Origin: Rutidosis leptorrhynchoides
Taxonomy: Eukaryota; Streptophyta; Magnoliopsida; Asterales; Asteraceae
NCBI RefSeq assembly: GCF_046630445.1
Contig: NC_092333.1
Coordinates: forward strand, 186,497,001 to 186,561,000
DNA: 64,000 bases
Reading direction: 5' to 3'
Positions 1 through 11,286 of the stretch are shown in pieces. The notes under the pieces are model-generated. The model saw only the letters and a program-made list of their open reading frames with translations. It did no database searches and was not told where the DNA came from. A program made the translations under genes and the position numbers. Position 1 is the stretch's first letter, and every line of letters begins with the position of its first letter.

Positions 1-298
1 TAAAAACTTCAAAATATCACAGCTGGCCTGTCAGGTCATTTGGACGGCGTCCAAAATGGCTGGACGGCGTCCCAATGAACTGAGACAGAAACTGGAACTT
101 GTTTTGGTCGTAACTTTCATACCGTAGCTCCGTTTTTACTGAATCAAATGTCGTTGGAAACGTAATGAGATTTACTATCCAATGGTAAGGTTTTAGAACC
201 TCAAATCCATCTTTATTTGGGATCCAAATATACGCTTACATGCCTCGTATTTCGAATGACGTTCGAAATAACGCGTAACTGAAAAATGGGGTGTTACA
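1..298 (-). mobile_element. Ty3/gypsy LTR fragment cut by the window edge
   Basis: Read on the minus strand, an LTR begins at 298 with TGTAACACCCC and runs off the left edge. Its sequence (GTAGCTCCG and the neighbouring run around 125-190) is clearly homologous to the start of the LTRs of element 2 (24300-24420 and 30430-30540), so it belongs to a related gypsy family. It starts exactly where the integrase reading frame of element A stops making sense, immediately after a TCG codon. The five bases beside it, cgaat at 299-303, would be the target-site duplication if this is a separate insertion. The other copy of that duplication would lie outside the window. Confidence 0.7.
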
Positions 299-301
299 CG
301 A

Positions 302-1411
302 ATGATATGAATTATTATACGCGAATTCGACCAACGGTAGATGTGTATCCCACGAATCACCGTATTCTAACACACAAGCCCTTAACATATCCTCCAAAGT
401 CTGTATCGTTCTTTCACTCTGACCGTCTGTCTGAGGATGATAAGCTGTACTTAAATTCACACGTGTACCCAGATTCTGTTGAAGACTATTCCAAAAATTC
501 GACACAAATCTGGAATCTCTGTCTGAAACGATCGATAACAGCACACCATGTCGACTAACTATTTCTTTCACATACAATTTTGCTAACTCACGTAACGAAG
601 CTATTTCACGAGTAGCAAGAAAATGTGCACTTTTAGTTAGACGATCCACTATTACCCAAATCATATCATGTCTTTTTTGAGTTCGAGGTAATTTGGTCAC
701 AAAATCCATCGTTATATGTTCCCATTTCCACTCTGGAATTTGTAACTGACGTAACAAACCATAAGGTTTCTGATGTTCTGCCTTCACTTGAGCACAAATA
801 TGACACTTTTTGACATATCGAGCGATATCTGTATTCATTGTCGGCCACCAATATACTGATTTCAAATCATGATACATCTTATTACTACCTGGATGTACCG
901 TCAACCTGGATTTGTGAGCTTCTGTCATGATTAAATCCCTCAAGTCTCCAAGTTTAGGCACCCAAACACGATTGTTTAAGGTTTTTAGTCCCCGTGAGTC
1001 ATCAATTAAGTCCACTTTTCGTTTGATCATTTGTTCAGATTTAATATGTCCGTCCTCTAAAGCACAGGTCTGAACGGTTCTTAAGCTGTTAATCAAATCT
1101 GAAGTTATATTCAAATGAAGGAATTTCATATTTTCACTTGACATTTTACGACTTAGCGCATCGGCAACCACATTTGCCTTACCCGAATGGTATTTAATTT
1201 CACAATCATAATCTTTGATTAACTCTTGCCATCGTCTCTGACGCATATTCAATTCTTTCTGTGAGAATATATACTGCAAACTCTTGTGATCTGTACATAT
1301 AACACAATGGGTTCCATACAAATAATGTCTCCACAGTTTCAAAGCAAACACTACTGCAGCCATTTCAAGATCATGTACTGGATAATTCTTCTCATGAACT
1401 TTCAACTGTCG
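302..1411 (-). pseudogene. Gypsy RNase H (C-terminal part) and truncated integrase, element A
   Basis: A single open frame encodes the C-terminal half of RNase H, which degrades the RNA strand during reverse transcription ([31 protein letters not shown]). It continues into integrase, which inserts the cDNA. The zinc-binding HHCC region is visible as [11 protein letters not shown]...CHICAQVK. The DDE core is present: MDFVTKLP for the first Asp, SDRDSRF for the second, GQSERTIQ for the Glu. The frame breaks at [10 protein letters not shown], where LTR sequence starts at 298, so the C-terminal domain and any chromodomain are gone. The frame is continuous with the RT frame upstream, separated only by a TAG at 1412-1414. 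That stop lies next to an extra GCCTAC hexamer that makes AYAYA where AYA is expected. Confidence 0.88.
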
Positions 1412-2485
1412 CTAGGCGTAGGCGTAGGCGATTACTTTATCTCTTTGCATCAATATACAACCCAACCCAGCAAATGACGCATCACAGTAAACCACGAAGT
1501 CATCTGAACCTTCTGGTAAAGCTAACACTGGTGCCTGACATAGTAACTGTTTCAAAATCTGAAAAGCCTTTTCCTGTTCATCAGTCCATCGAAAGGCTAC
1601 ATCTTTACGAGTTAACTTAGTCAAACGACCTGCTATTTTAGAAAAATCTTTGATAAACCTGCGATAATAACCAGCCAATCCCAGAAAACTCTTAATCTCA
1701 GTTGGAGTCTTCGAAGAATTCCAATTCATTACCGCTTCTATCTTTATTGGATCAACCTTTATACCTTCGGCACAAATCACATGACCCAAAAACTGCACTT
1801 CACGTAACCAAAATTCATATTTTGAGAATTTTGTAAATAGTTGCTCACGTTTCAACAAGTTCAAAACCTGTCTCAGATGTTCAACATGTTCACTCTCTGT
1901 CTTTGAATACACTAGTATATCGTCTATAAACACAATCACAAACTTATCTAAGAACAGACGACACACTCTATTCATTAGATCCATGAAGACTGCTGGCGCA
2001 TTCTTCAACCCAAATGGCATGACAAGAAATTCATAATGACCATACCTTATTTTGAACGCTGTTTTCGGTATATCTGATTTAGCAACACGAACCTGGTGAT
2101 ATCCGGATTGTAAATCTATCTTAGAAAAGAATGAAGCACCCTGTAACTGATCGAACAAGTCGTCTATTCGAGGTAACGGATACTTATTCTTCACTGTTCT
2201 TTTGTTCAATTCACGATAATTAATACATATACGCATTGACCCATCTTTCTTTTTAACAAACAATACCGGAGCACCCCACGGTGAAGAACTCGGTCAGATA
2301 AACCAACGATCTAATAACTCTTGAATCTGTGACATCATTTCACGAATTTCAGACAGCGCTAATCGGTATGGAGCTTTTGCAACTGGTGTTGTTCCAGGAA
2401 CCAACTCAATCTTATATTGGACTTCCCTTACTGGCGGCAGACCTGGTAACTCATCTGGGAACACTTCAGGAAATTCTGATACTAT
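1412..2485 (-). pseudogene. Gypsy reverse transcriptase, element A
   Basis: RNA-dependent DNA polymerase of the element. The open stretch from 2263 shows the finger region ([18 protein letters not shown]), the first catalytic Asp in [13 protein letters not shown], the [10 protein letters not shown] motif and the catalytic [13 protein letters not shown] box, followed by the thumb ([19 protein letters not shown]) and the start of RNase H ([18 protein letters not shown]). The N-terminal part (EFPEVFPDELPGLPPV) reads on upstream to about 2485. It is interrupted by a TGA between RWFI and PSSSP near 2294, an apparent Arg-to-stop change, and by a TAG at 2486-2488 that separates it from protease. All catalytic residues I can check are intact, so inactivation is by point nonsense only. 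Confidence 0.9.
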
Positions 2486-2990
2486 CTAAATATCGGCCAC
2501 TATTTTCTTTTCTTTCTTCGCATCAATCACATATGCAAGAAATGATTCACAACCCTTTGCCATCGACTTAATCGCTTTCATCATGGTTATTAACGAAAAA
2601 TTATACCCGTCCCGCTCCCCTCGGGCCACAACACGGGTTCCATCGGTCGAACGAAAGGTAATCATTTTCCTATCACACTTAATATTAGCCTTAAGCGAAC
2701 TCAGATAATCCATTCCTAATACTACATCAAAGCTAGGAATAGGTAACACTAAACAAGTCACCGGGAAAGACTTCCCTTCAATCTCTATACAAACCCCAGA
2801 CACATATGTTGTGACGGGTGTAGTCTTACCATCAGCTACTTCTACATTAACTGGCTTGGGTAACACAGTAGCTGGTAAATTCAACTTAGCACAGAAATCT
2901 AGGGACATAAAACATATATTGAGTTGATTAGAAACATACCGGCAATCACTTCGTCGGTTGCCACAGCATTCTCAACTGACATCTGAAAAG
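2486..2990 (-). pseudogene. Gypsy aspartic protease with lost active-site segment, element A
   Basis: Retropepsin-type protease that would cleave Gag-Pol. The C-terminal half is clear: the flap/substrate part (PVNVEVADGKT), VVLGMDYLSSLKANI, and a typical linker to RT. Upstream, around 2905-2960, the reading runs EVIAGMFLINSIYV and then shifts frame and hits a stop just before SLDFCAKLNLP. In related proteases this is where the catalytic D(S/T)GA motif stands. No such motif can be read in any frame here, so a short deletion appears to have removed the active site. This is inference from the expected family spacing. Confidence 0.75.
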
Positions 2991-3024
2991 CTCTAGCCTC
3001 TGCTGTCAGAGGGTTCTTCCTCTT

Positions 3025-4299
3025 CTACCCACTCGAGGCAGTTGGCCCTCCGACTGATGCCAAACGCGCCCCTGACCCTGCCCCGGAACTACCACTCTTC
3101 GACGGACAACTAACTGCACGATGCCCTGGTTTGTGACAACTCCAACACACACTATTCGGATACGGGCATGCTGAGGACTCATGCCCAACAACACCACAGT
3201 TTAAACATCTTCTTGTAGCCTCAGAACACTGACCACTGTGAGAAGATCGACACGTGTGACACCAATTCCCCTTACCTGATCCAGACCCAGAAAAACTCTG
3301 ACCACTTTTACCCTTCGATTTAAACCCAGTAGACTTCTTCGATTTAGATCCTGATTGACCAGATTCTTGCCCACCTTGTTGTAGCACATTACCAAACATT
3401 CTGTTTCTTGTGGCCTGAACATCACTTTCTACCATCTTAGCCATCACAACAGCTTGAGACTACGACGTAGCTGTTCTAACAAAAGTTCGTTACTCTGGCA
3501 GAATGATATTAACAAAATGCTGGATACGAGCCGCTTCGTCTGGCACCCATTGTTGTACAAACCTCAGTTTATCCATAAACTTCTCTACTACCTCAGCGAT
3601 CATCATTTGAGGTGTCATCTTCATTTCAAGAAACTCAGTCTTGATTCGGTTCATATCAAATGGATTACAATACTGTTCACACACCTTTCCATAAAACTGC
3701 TCCCACGTGATCATACTCACTTGCTCTTTCGGTATAATAGAAATCAAATAAGCCTACCAAATCATAGCCCTACCTTTCAACAGTCGACTAGCATATATTA
3801 CTTTCAGCTCGGGTTCACACTGGCACGCTTCAAATACCTTTTCAATTTCTCGCAACCAATTGAGAATTACAGTCGGATCAGTACTTCCAGAGAACTCGGA
3901 GGGTTTTCAATCACGAAAGTTCTTATAAGTACATCTTTTGGGTGGTTGTATGTAAGGTTGTTGGAACATTTGCATTTGGTATGGGTTAATCATCATGGGA
4001 TTTTGGTAAGTAAAAGCATTTTTCGGTGGCATATAGTATTGGTTAGGTATTTGATTCTGAAACTGGTTCTGGTGCACATTAGGTATTGTTTGGGATTGCG
4101 CGGTTGGGAATCCAGGTGGTGTATCATCATTTCCAGAATGTCTAACCAATTCAAGCTCATTAATTTTGTCTTCAGCCTCTTTTAGCTTATTTTCTAACTG
4201 AGGGATGTAACTATTCTGATCATCATCTGACTCAACACCCTCGTCTGGTGCTTTAAATGTTCCAGGGTTGGATGTGCCAGTTGCGTCTCTATCAGTCAT
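3025..4299 (-). pseudogene. Gypsy gag (capsid/nucleocapsid), element A
   Basis: Structural protein that packages the element RNA. The ATG at 4299 (MTDRDATGTSNPGTFK) is chosen because it is the start nearest the primer-binding site that opens the gag-like frame. The order is an acidic, coiled-coil-prone N-terminus (QLENKLKEAEDKINELEL), an Asn/Gln/Pro-rich linker, the gag core (ITWEQFYGKVCEQYCNPFD, RFVQQWVPDEAARIQHFV) and a Ser/Gly/Lys-rich nucleocapsid with two CX2CX4HX4C zinc knuckles (CLNCGVVGHESSAC and CWSCHKPGHRAVSC). A degenerate knuckle precedes them. The frame is broken by a stop after FRD near 3907 and by another in the gag core near 3755. The end at 3025 is the last stop after the knuckles. 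Confidence 0.82.
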
Positions 4300-4466
4300 A
4301 CCTGTGCTACAAAACAGCTCACACAAAAGCTTAGTGGATATCTGTTGTTCAAGCACAACTATCACACACATATCCTATTTTCACTTAGCCCCCACTCCCA
4401 CAGACACGTTTGACTTGCCTCAGGGTTTGGGAACAAAATACGTGCACGTACTTGCTGCCAAACCAT

Positions 4467-4478
4467 GCTCTGATACCA
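4467..4478 (-). other. Primer-binding site (tRNA-Met type), element A
   Basis: On the minus strand the sequence TGGTATCAGAGC lies three bases inside the LTR end (LTR ...TGTTACA, then AGT). It matches the widespread plant initiator-tRNA-Met primer site used by gypsy elements to start minus-strand DNA synthesis. It fixes the orientation and the 5' LTR boundary. Confidence 0.9.
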
Positions 4479-4481
4479 ACT

Positions 4482-4955
4482 TGTAACACCGGCCATTTTT
4501 TTTTTAAACACAGCGGAAGACTTTTATATTAAAATCACAACATTTAATACATCACAGCAGAAATCCACATAATTAAGTTTAAGTTTATACGATGGTGTTA
4601 CTTATTACAAAAATACATGTTACAAAAGTCCACATCAGAGTTCATACGTCAAACATGTCTTTAAAACTAGCACCCGTCCAAACTAGCAGTATCTAAACCT
4701 GCAAGGGTGGAAATGTGGGGGATTAGCATAACGCTAAGTGAATGAAATCTATCTAACAGATATAGCTTAAGCCACACACAAGCTATATACTAACAACAAC
4801 ACATACTAACTACCAACTAGCATATAATAAGACAATATGAGGATCGGCGGCTTGTACGAGCACACGACTCCCAGCTGATCGGGCCTGAGTCTACCGATAG
4901 TCCCTGCTACTCAATTCATAGTATAGTTATCCAGATGCAGGGGATGCATCGTTCA
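4482..4955 (-). mobile_element. 5' LTR of element A, promoter-distal segment
   Basis: The LTR end next to the primer site starts on the plus strand at 4482 with tgtaacaccggcc. The segment contains the module cacagcggaag, shared with the LTR at 13895 (gcagcggaag) and, inverted, with the large LTR at about 9020. It is interrupted at 4955 by the 4.4 kb insertion and resumes at 9321. The proposed TSD of that insertion is gttca (4951-4955) against gtaca (9321-9325), one mismatch. Confidence 0.65.
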
Positions 4956-5692
4956 TGTGACAACCAGAAAATTTCCGACCAAATTTAAACTTTAATCTTT
5001 ATATATTCCCGACACGATAAGCAAAGTTTGTAAGTTGAATCTCAAGAATTTTAAACTGTGTTCATACACTCATTTAACCTCGACCAAATTCCAACGATTC
5101 ATGAACCATTATATAATTGAATATGAATATATATATGTATGTATATGTATATATATTATAACTTGAGAACATTAACAAAGTATTAAAAGTATAATACTTT
5201 ACGTGAACGTATTTGTTTCAAAATGATTATCGATGGAATTAGAAGATAATATCAAATGATTGATTTGTCAGATTCATTGAATTATGATTACGAGTCTCTG
5301 TTGAGTGGTCCACTTTGATTTAGGAAACCTTTCTTTTTAACAATATTCGGAAGATTGGTAAAGTGAATTACATGAAAGAACGAAAGTGTCAATTAACGAG
5401 AACCGGACAAATGTTAGTGGAGATTTCTGTTTGACTTTCAGTGCATGCTTTATGATGATTGTCTAGTACCTCTTAATAAGTTAATTATTTAGTTTCATAA
5501 TATTAAAAACGTTTTACGATATAATAAAACCTTTTAAAAAAGGATGATTTGAAATATAACTGATTCTGGAAGACCAAATTTTTAATTTCTCGATTTAGTT
5601 TCAAACGTATGAAAATGTCTTTCCATCTAAACAGAACTTTGTTACAAATACGTTTTGAATACATAAAAAGAAATAACATTAATTTTCTTGTA

Positions 5693-5695
<3 letters not shown>

Positions 5696-5773
<78 letters not shown>
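5696..5773. repeat. (TA)n microsatellite, about 39 units
   Basis: An uninterrupted run of TA dinucleotides inside the copy 1 LTR. The reading frames across it that give poly(Tyr-Ile) are artefacts of the repeat. Confidence 0.97.
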
Positions 5774-5775
<2 letters not shown>

Positions 5776-7394
5776 ATTTAAAATAAACAATATAAATTGT
5801 CAAGAAGTAGGAACATATTATAAGACTTTAAGATTATCTTTTATCGTTGGAAATGTTGGGAAGACAAATTGAACATCACGTTTTCTTTAAAAATGAATAT
5901 AGTTTTATAAACATCTAGAACCACTTATGACAATTTATTATTGAGTCATTAGGATAAGTGTAAAGGTCAAACGTTATCCCAAACTTTAGAATCTTTCAAG
6001 AAACCTTTTGACAAGTTATAAATGATAAGAGTCTGTGATTTAACTTGCAATGTATATTTAAAACGTGTTCATTAAATATATATGTTTTCAAATCAAGTAC
6101 ACGGTAGTAACACTCGCCTAGTGACGCAATTGATATTTAAAACTATTAGTATCTATTTAAAATTTAAAATGAAAATGTTACGCGTTAATTTTTCTAAACG
6201 AAATAAAAATAAACTTTGAAATATAAATAGTTTTAAAAAACTAAATGTCATATTATTAAATAAAGATTTTGAATACAAAATTACAATTCTAAATATGTAT
6301 ATATCTATATATTTTAACTTAGTCATAAAACGTCCTAATTTAAAATAATATATTTTGATAAACAATGAGTCACTGATTTATAGAAGCAAATGACCACAAC
6401 ACTCAATTTTACAAAGTTACATTTTTATAAGGTAATTTATTGATGAATAAGTCAAATTATTATTAAGGGTACACGTTGCGTAACGTAAAAGGCTAGTTTT
6501 CTAAACGTACGAAAGTGCGCTCGAAAAACCGAAAGTGGTACATGAGTCGAGTTCCAACGTACAATAAATCAGAACTAAATTTACAGGTTAACTATGTACG
6601 TAAATATAATATAATATTTAATTAATTATATAAATTAAATATATTATAAAATCTATATATGTAATGTTAGTTTGACGTCCATGTATTATACCGTAATTTG
6701 CGGATTTTTTTTCCTTCATCACTTTGAAATTTTGTAGTTAATGGGTCCCAGAAACATACTATAAATCTCGAACGCGGTTTGGTTGATTTCACAATTCATA
6801 TATCCATTTATCTCCTTGATTACTCCGTAATATTTATTTAATTTAATATTTTATTTATTATTAAAGATTATTATTAATCTATTTATATTAATGTTAGTAG
6901 TAATATTATCAATATTATACATGAAATACTACGACGAGGTCATGAGTGAGTTATTTTCAAAACTGGTTTGCGAGTAGGATAGGGCTAAGGAAATTATGGG
7001 TTATAGCTATGGAAGTGATGGGTATAGTTCATGGGTATGCTCGTGAGGTCAACCTAGTGTTTATCGTTGCGTCTACGTACCTTTCCTACAATATTGAATC
7101 TCAATATTGATACGTAAGCACTCATAACTTAACTTTTATATATTAATAGTGTATCCCTGACTGGTGCTCGAGTATATAGGATTAGGCATGCTTGTATTTT
7201 TTGATATTGTCGTTAGATAGGTTATGTTGAATCCTGAATTAGTTACATATGCGGTTGTGATAAGGTATAAGATATGCATGTCATTGGAAAGCTAGCGAAA
7301 AATGAAGGACTTTTCATTTAGATATCGAATGGTTTCAATGAACGGATTAGAAGTTATAGTCAATTGAATTTTAGTATTATTGTTAAATTGATTA

Positions 7395-7474
7395 TTATTA
7401 CTATCGTCGTTATTATTATTACCTAATATTATTGTTAATATTATCATTATTAATATATGTATCATTATTTAAAA

Positions 7475-7524
<50 letters not shown>

Positions 7525-7990
7525 CATTAAAATAGTTATTTGTATTATCATTAATATTATCATAATATTTATTATTATTGGTATTTTTATAATTAAAACT
7601 AATATTAGTAACATCTAATTATTATGACTATGACTACTATTATTATCATTATTGTGAACGCGATATAAAAGACGACTAAAAGCTATTAACAAATTGATTA
7701 GAAAATAATGAGTATATGTATCATAATGAAATTAAAATTTGAAAGATATTGATTTAGATAAAAAAAAATATCGTTTTCAATATTTAAAAAAAATATTATT
7801 AATATTAAAACTGTCATTTTTACAAAAATTATTAGTTTTAATAGGAATATCATTGTTAATATAAAATTTCATTATTATTATTAATAAGAATTATCATTTT
7901 ATCATAATATCATTTTTAGTAAATATAAATATTGTTATTATTATTAGTAGAATAATATATTTATTATTACAAAATAATACAACTTTTACT
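7395..7990. repeat. (TTA/ATT)n-rich microsatellite tract
   Basis: A long stretch of imperfect ATT/TTA trinucleotides with a pure run at about 7477-7524. The second copy of this LTR has the same kind of tract, expanded, at 57240-57950. The trinucleotide tract is therefore a family character that has drifted in length. Confidence 0.9.
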
Positions 7991-9320
7991 TACTATTATT
8001 ATTATCGATATTATTTTATCAAATAAATATGTGATACAAACATATTATACTATGTGTAATATAATTACATTAAGAAAACCTATCATATTATTTTTTATGA
8101 TATTAAATGAACTTTATAAATTTTATTACTTAAGATATATAAAAGTATATTTTTATTATATAAATTTTAATATAAAATTTTATTTATTAACAAATGAATT
8201 ATATTATTTACTCTAATAAAATATGTAAAAATATTTAAAAATATAAAACGACGATATCTAAACTATATAATAATCATGTATAAATTTTGGAAATCATTTT
8301 GAGTCAAATTGACTTTTGTTGACTTTAGCATATTAGTCTTGAGCATTAGGATTGTGGTACACTATGACTTGACCTAATTTGTTAGACAAATATTAACCAA
8401 CATACAAATATATATATTTAATTTAGGTTCGTGAATCCGAGGCCAACCGTGCACTTGTTCAATGACGTTATATGAAATACAGTATGGTAAGTTTTCATTA
8501 CTCCCTTTTTTAAATGCTTTTGCAATATATATTTTTGGGACTGAGAATACATGCGCTGTTTTTATAACTGTTTTACGAAATAGACACAAGTAATTGAAAC
8601 TACATTATATGGTTGAATGATCGAAGACGAATATGCCCCTTTTGCTTGGTAACCTAAGAATTAGTAAACCAGTCTACTAATTGACGCGAATCCTAAAGAT
8701 AGATCTATTGGGCCCAACAAACCCCATCCGTTGTAGTGGATGCTTTAGTACTTCGATGTTGTTTTATCATGTTCGATGGATGTCCCGGAATGATAGGGGA
8801 TATTCTTATATGAATCTTGTTAATTTCGGTTACCAGGTGTTCAATCCATATGAATGATTTTTGTCTCTATGCATGGGATGTATATTTATGAGAACTGGAA
8901 ATGAAATTCTTGTGGTCTATTAAAATGATGAAAATGAATGATTATGATAAACTAATGAACTCACCAACCTTTTGGTTGACACTTTAAAGCATGTTTATTC
9001 TCAGGTATTAAAGAAATCTTCCGCTGTGCATTAGCTCATTTTAAGGATATTACTTGGAGTCATTCATGGCATATTTCGAAAGACGTTGCATTCGAGTCGT
9101 TGAGTTCAGTAAAGATTATGATTAAGTAAATGACAGATTAGATCATTTATAGATGGATATTATGAAATGGTATGCATGCCTGTCAACTTTCGATGAAATG
9201 AAAGTTTGTCTTTTAAAACGAATGCAATGTTTGTAAAATGTATCATATAGAGGTCAAATACCTCGCGATGTAATCATATGTTATTGTATTCGTTCTTATG
9301 GATTAGGACGGGTCTTTACT

Positions 9321-10845
9321 GTACACACTATACTTCACAATCATTAGCCTATGGACCCAACCTCCCCTAGGCACGGTTGACCTCATACGGACTCTAACCT
9401 CTCCTAGGCACGGTCTCGAGCCCCCAGTCTCCCCAGGCCCAACTGGTGCCATTCACACAGTGTACACATAATTCACACACAACATCAGGCATACGATATT
9501 ATTCTAACATGGCAATTTCTACACTATGCATGGTAAAAGAGTCAATCACAGTAGCATGATATGCTACTTAAACTCTATCCGAAGATAGACCCACTCACCG
9601 ATTACCAGCTACAGCTCAGTTATCTTACTTCTGAGCTTCTTCCTTGTTCTTATCACCTGATAACAACACAAACGAAGTCAATATACATATCTCAATCAAT
9701 ATTATAATCAAATTATACTATAAACTAGGTCATAACATCATTTCACAAGTCCACAACGTAACTCCATTCACTATTGCCAAACAAGTATGTGGAAAACAGG
9801 ACACACACGTCAAAACCTATTTTTCTGCCCCAAATATAGTTTGATCCAGCTTCTTAAAAGTTCATCATTGAAAATTACTCTTCAATACAATTCCAACAAT
9901 ATTTTATTCATCAAAGACGGAGTTACGGTTTGAAAGTTATGACCAAAATAAATTTCTCAAAATGATGAAAAGACACACTACCCAACTCGGTAGTGTGTGT
10001 CATAGACACTCGGTCGAGTGTGTAGACAAACGGCCGAATGAGTAGAGACACTCGACCAAATGTCTTTTCAAAAGACACACTACTGAGTGTGTAGACACAC
10101 AGCCCAAATCAAAAGACACTCGGCCGAGTGTGTACACACACGGCCCACTTCCAAAAGACACACTACCGAGTGTGTTCTTGAGCTACTGAAATTGGAAAAG
10201 TGACGGTTTTGAGCCAAAAATCACCAAATCTCGACCATATACTCGTTTTAAACCTCAAAACTTATCACATCTTGTTTATAAAACCTTTTGGGACATAAAA
10301 CTACAAACATTACATCAAAACAACAACAAATTACACCAATTTGACATCAAAACCCACTTTGACAAAAACCTAACTTCAAACCCAAATTGACACAAATTTA
10401 GGTAATGAAAATGGGTGATTCTTACCTTGTTTGAACCAGTAAAACACAAAGAATTGATTTCTAACACAAATCAAACTTCAAATCGAGATTTGGAGAATTA
10501 GGGTTCAAGAGGTGAAGAAAGTAGGTACGGGAGTGATTTTGGGGAAAAGTCTAGAAATGGGAAAATGAGGCAAGTAATACCCACTTATTTGGGTTAAAAC
10601 TCATACCCCACTACATACGGGTATTTATCAGTTATCTAAAATCTTTCATACCTAGTTAGGCGACCCTAACGGAGTCTAAATTAAATAAACAAACCTGTTC
10701 TGTGACCCTTGTCACAAACTGGTCTTAACCAAATAATAAAATAACACTATTCACATAATTAAAAATAAAAGCATATAAAACACATAATAAAATCCTAAGG
10801 GCAAAATAGTCCACTTACAACTAGCCCAGGTTTCAGTCTGTTACA
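9321..10845 (-). mobile_element. LTR shared by element A (as 5' LTR) and element D (as 3' LTR), main segment
   Basis: On the minus strand this LTR starts at 10845 with TGTAACAGACTGAAACC directly after a polypurine tract, so it is placed as a 3' LTR for element D. Its other end at 4482 abuts the primer-binding site of element A. It contains an array of short palindromes at 9971-10175 (cactcggycgagtg type) and a run of a(c/g)ccctaa-like leader near 10500 (on the minus strand, CCCTAATTCTCC). One LTR flanked by two different internal regions suggests a recombinant or tandem element. The left end of this segment depends on the insertion boundary at 9320. Confidence 0.6.
9971..10175. repeat. Array of short palindromes (cactcggycgagtg type) inside an LTR
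   Basis: Six or more imperfect copies of a 14-20 bp palindrome centred on CTCGGCCGAG or CTCGGTCGAG, for example at about 10008-10021 and 10117-10130, spaced by agacaca-like linkers. The same motif family recurs at 59220-59825 and once at 51885-51905, always in LTR-like or element-internal sequence. Confidence 0.8.
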
Positions 10846-10856
10846 GCCCCTTTTTC
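10846..10856 (-). other. Polypurine tract of element D
   Basis: Minus-strand GAAAAAGGGGC immediately before LTR start TGTAACAG. In gypsy elements this purine run primes plus-strand DNA synthesis and marks the 3' LTR boundary. Confidence 0.75.
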
Positions 10857-10864
10857 ATAACCTT

Positions 10865-11280
10865 TTATGCCTTCATGCAACTAATAAGGTTCAGCTTCGG
10901 GCTACATCTCTCTCCATAAACAATTAGTGGCTCACCATCTTTGCGTGGTATCCGAAGGATCTTCTCTCCACATATAACTTCTGCTTTCACCTTGGACAAC
11001 CAGTCCAAACCGACTATCAAATCAAAACTCCCCAACTTAATGGTATCAAATCAATCTCGAAATCCATACCAGCTAAGTTCATAATACCTCCTCGGCCAAT
11101 TTGGTCAACTTTCTCAAGTTTTCCATTGGCCACCTCAACAAGTATACTCTCATCCAAAGGCGCTAACGACCAAGCTATCTTAGAGCAAAAGTGTCTACAT
11201 ACATAACTCCTATCGGAACCGGTATCAAACAGGACAGAAGCTAATAGTTTATTGATAGTGAATGTACCTGTAACCAAGTC
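10865..11280 (-). pseudogene. Gypsy aspartic protease, element D
   Basis: Retropepsin-like domain. The active site is intact as LASVLFDTGSDRSYV (catalytic Asp in DTGS), followed by a typical VANGKLEKVDQIGRG stretch. Near 11040 a one-base deletion shifts the frame (after FEIDLIP). The other frame continues GSFDLIVGLDWLSKVKAEV, then a basic tail, and ends at a stop at 10865-10867. A TAG also separates it from gag just upstream (DAR, stop, DPDLVTG). No reverse transcriptase follows. The family signature is strong; function is excluded by the frameshift. Confidence 0.85.
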
Positions 11281-11286
11281 AGGATC

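Larger units (their letters stand above)
299..4481 (-). mobile_element. Ty3/gypsy element A, internal region (gag-PR-RT-RH-IN), degenerate
   Basis: Minus-strand gypsy internal domain in the usual order: primer-binding site (4467-4478), gag, protease, reverse transcriptase, RNase H, integrase. The order PR-RT-RH-IN identifies Ty3/gypsy. The spacer wording of the pol ([24 protein letters not shown]) is that of plant Tekay/Del-like elements, but the chromodomain is missing because the integrase is truncated. Several nonsense codons, a protease deletion and the truncation mean this copy cannot be functional. Its 5' LTR is the split LTR at 4482-4955 and 9321-10845; its own 3' LTR is not in the window. 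Confidence 0.88.
4956..9320 (+). mobile_element. Large solo-LTR-like gypsy repeat, copy 1
   Basis: Starts TGTGACAACC and ends ...GGGTCTTTACT, and has no coding region. It is homologous end to end with copy 2 at 55718-59008: both share the opening aaatttaaac, the block around 8420-8460 (ttcgtgaatccgagg), gcgaatcctaaagatagatc (8676-8700), caccaaccttttggttgaca (8963-8985) and the terminal region. The 3' end also resembles the end of the element 1 LTR (ctcaggt, then caccaac...gttgac blocks), so it is most likely a gypsy LTR in plus orientation left by LTR-LTR recombination. It is very AT-rich with (TA)n and (TTA)n microsatellites. The alternative is a large non-coding element rather than one LTR. 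Confidence 0.65.

Noticed and set aside
3454-4185. A 243-codon plus-strand frame
   Set aside because: It runs antisense through the gag of element A, whose zinc knuckles and gag motifs are clear on the minus strand.
4467-4478. A tRNA-Met gene fragment
   Set aside because: Only 12 bases complementary to the tRNA 3' end, next to an LTR: a primer-binding site. The same holds at 13881, 17145 and 27980.
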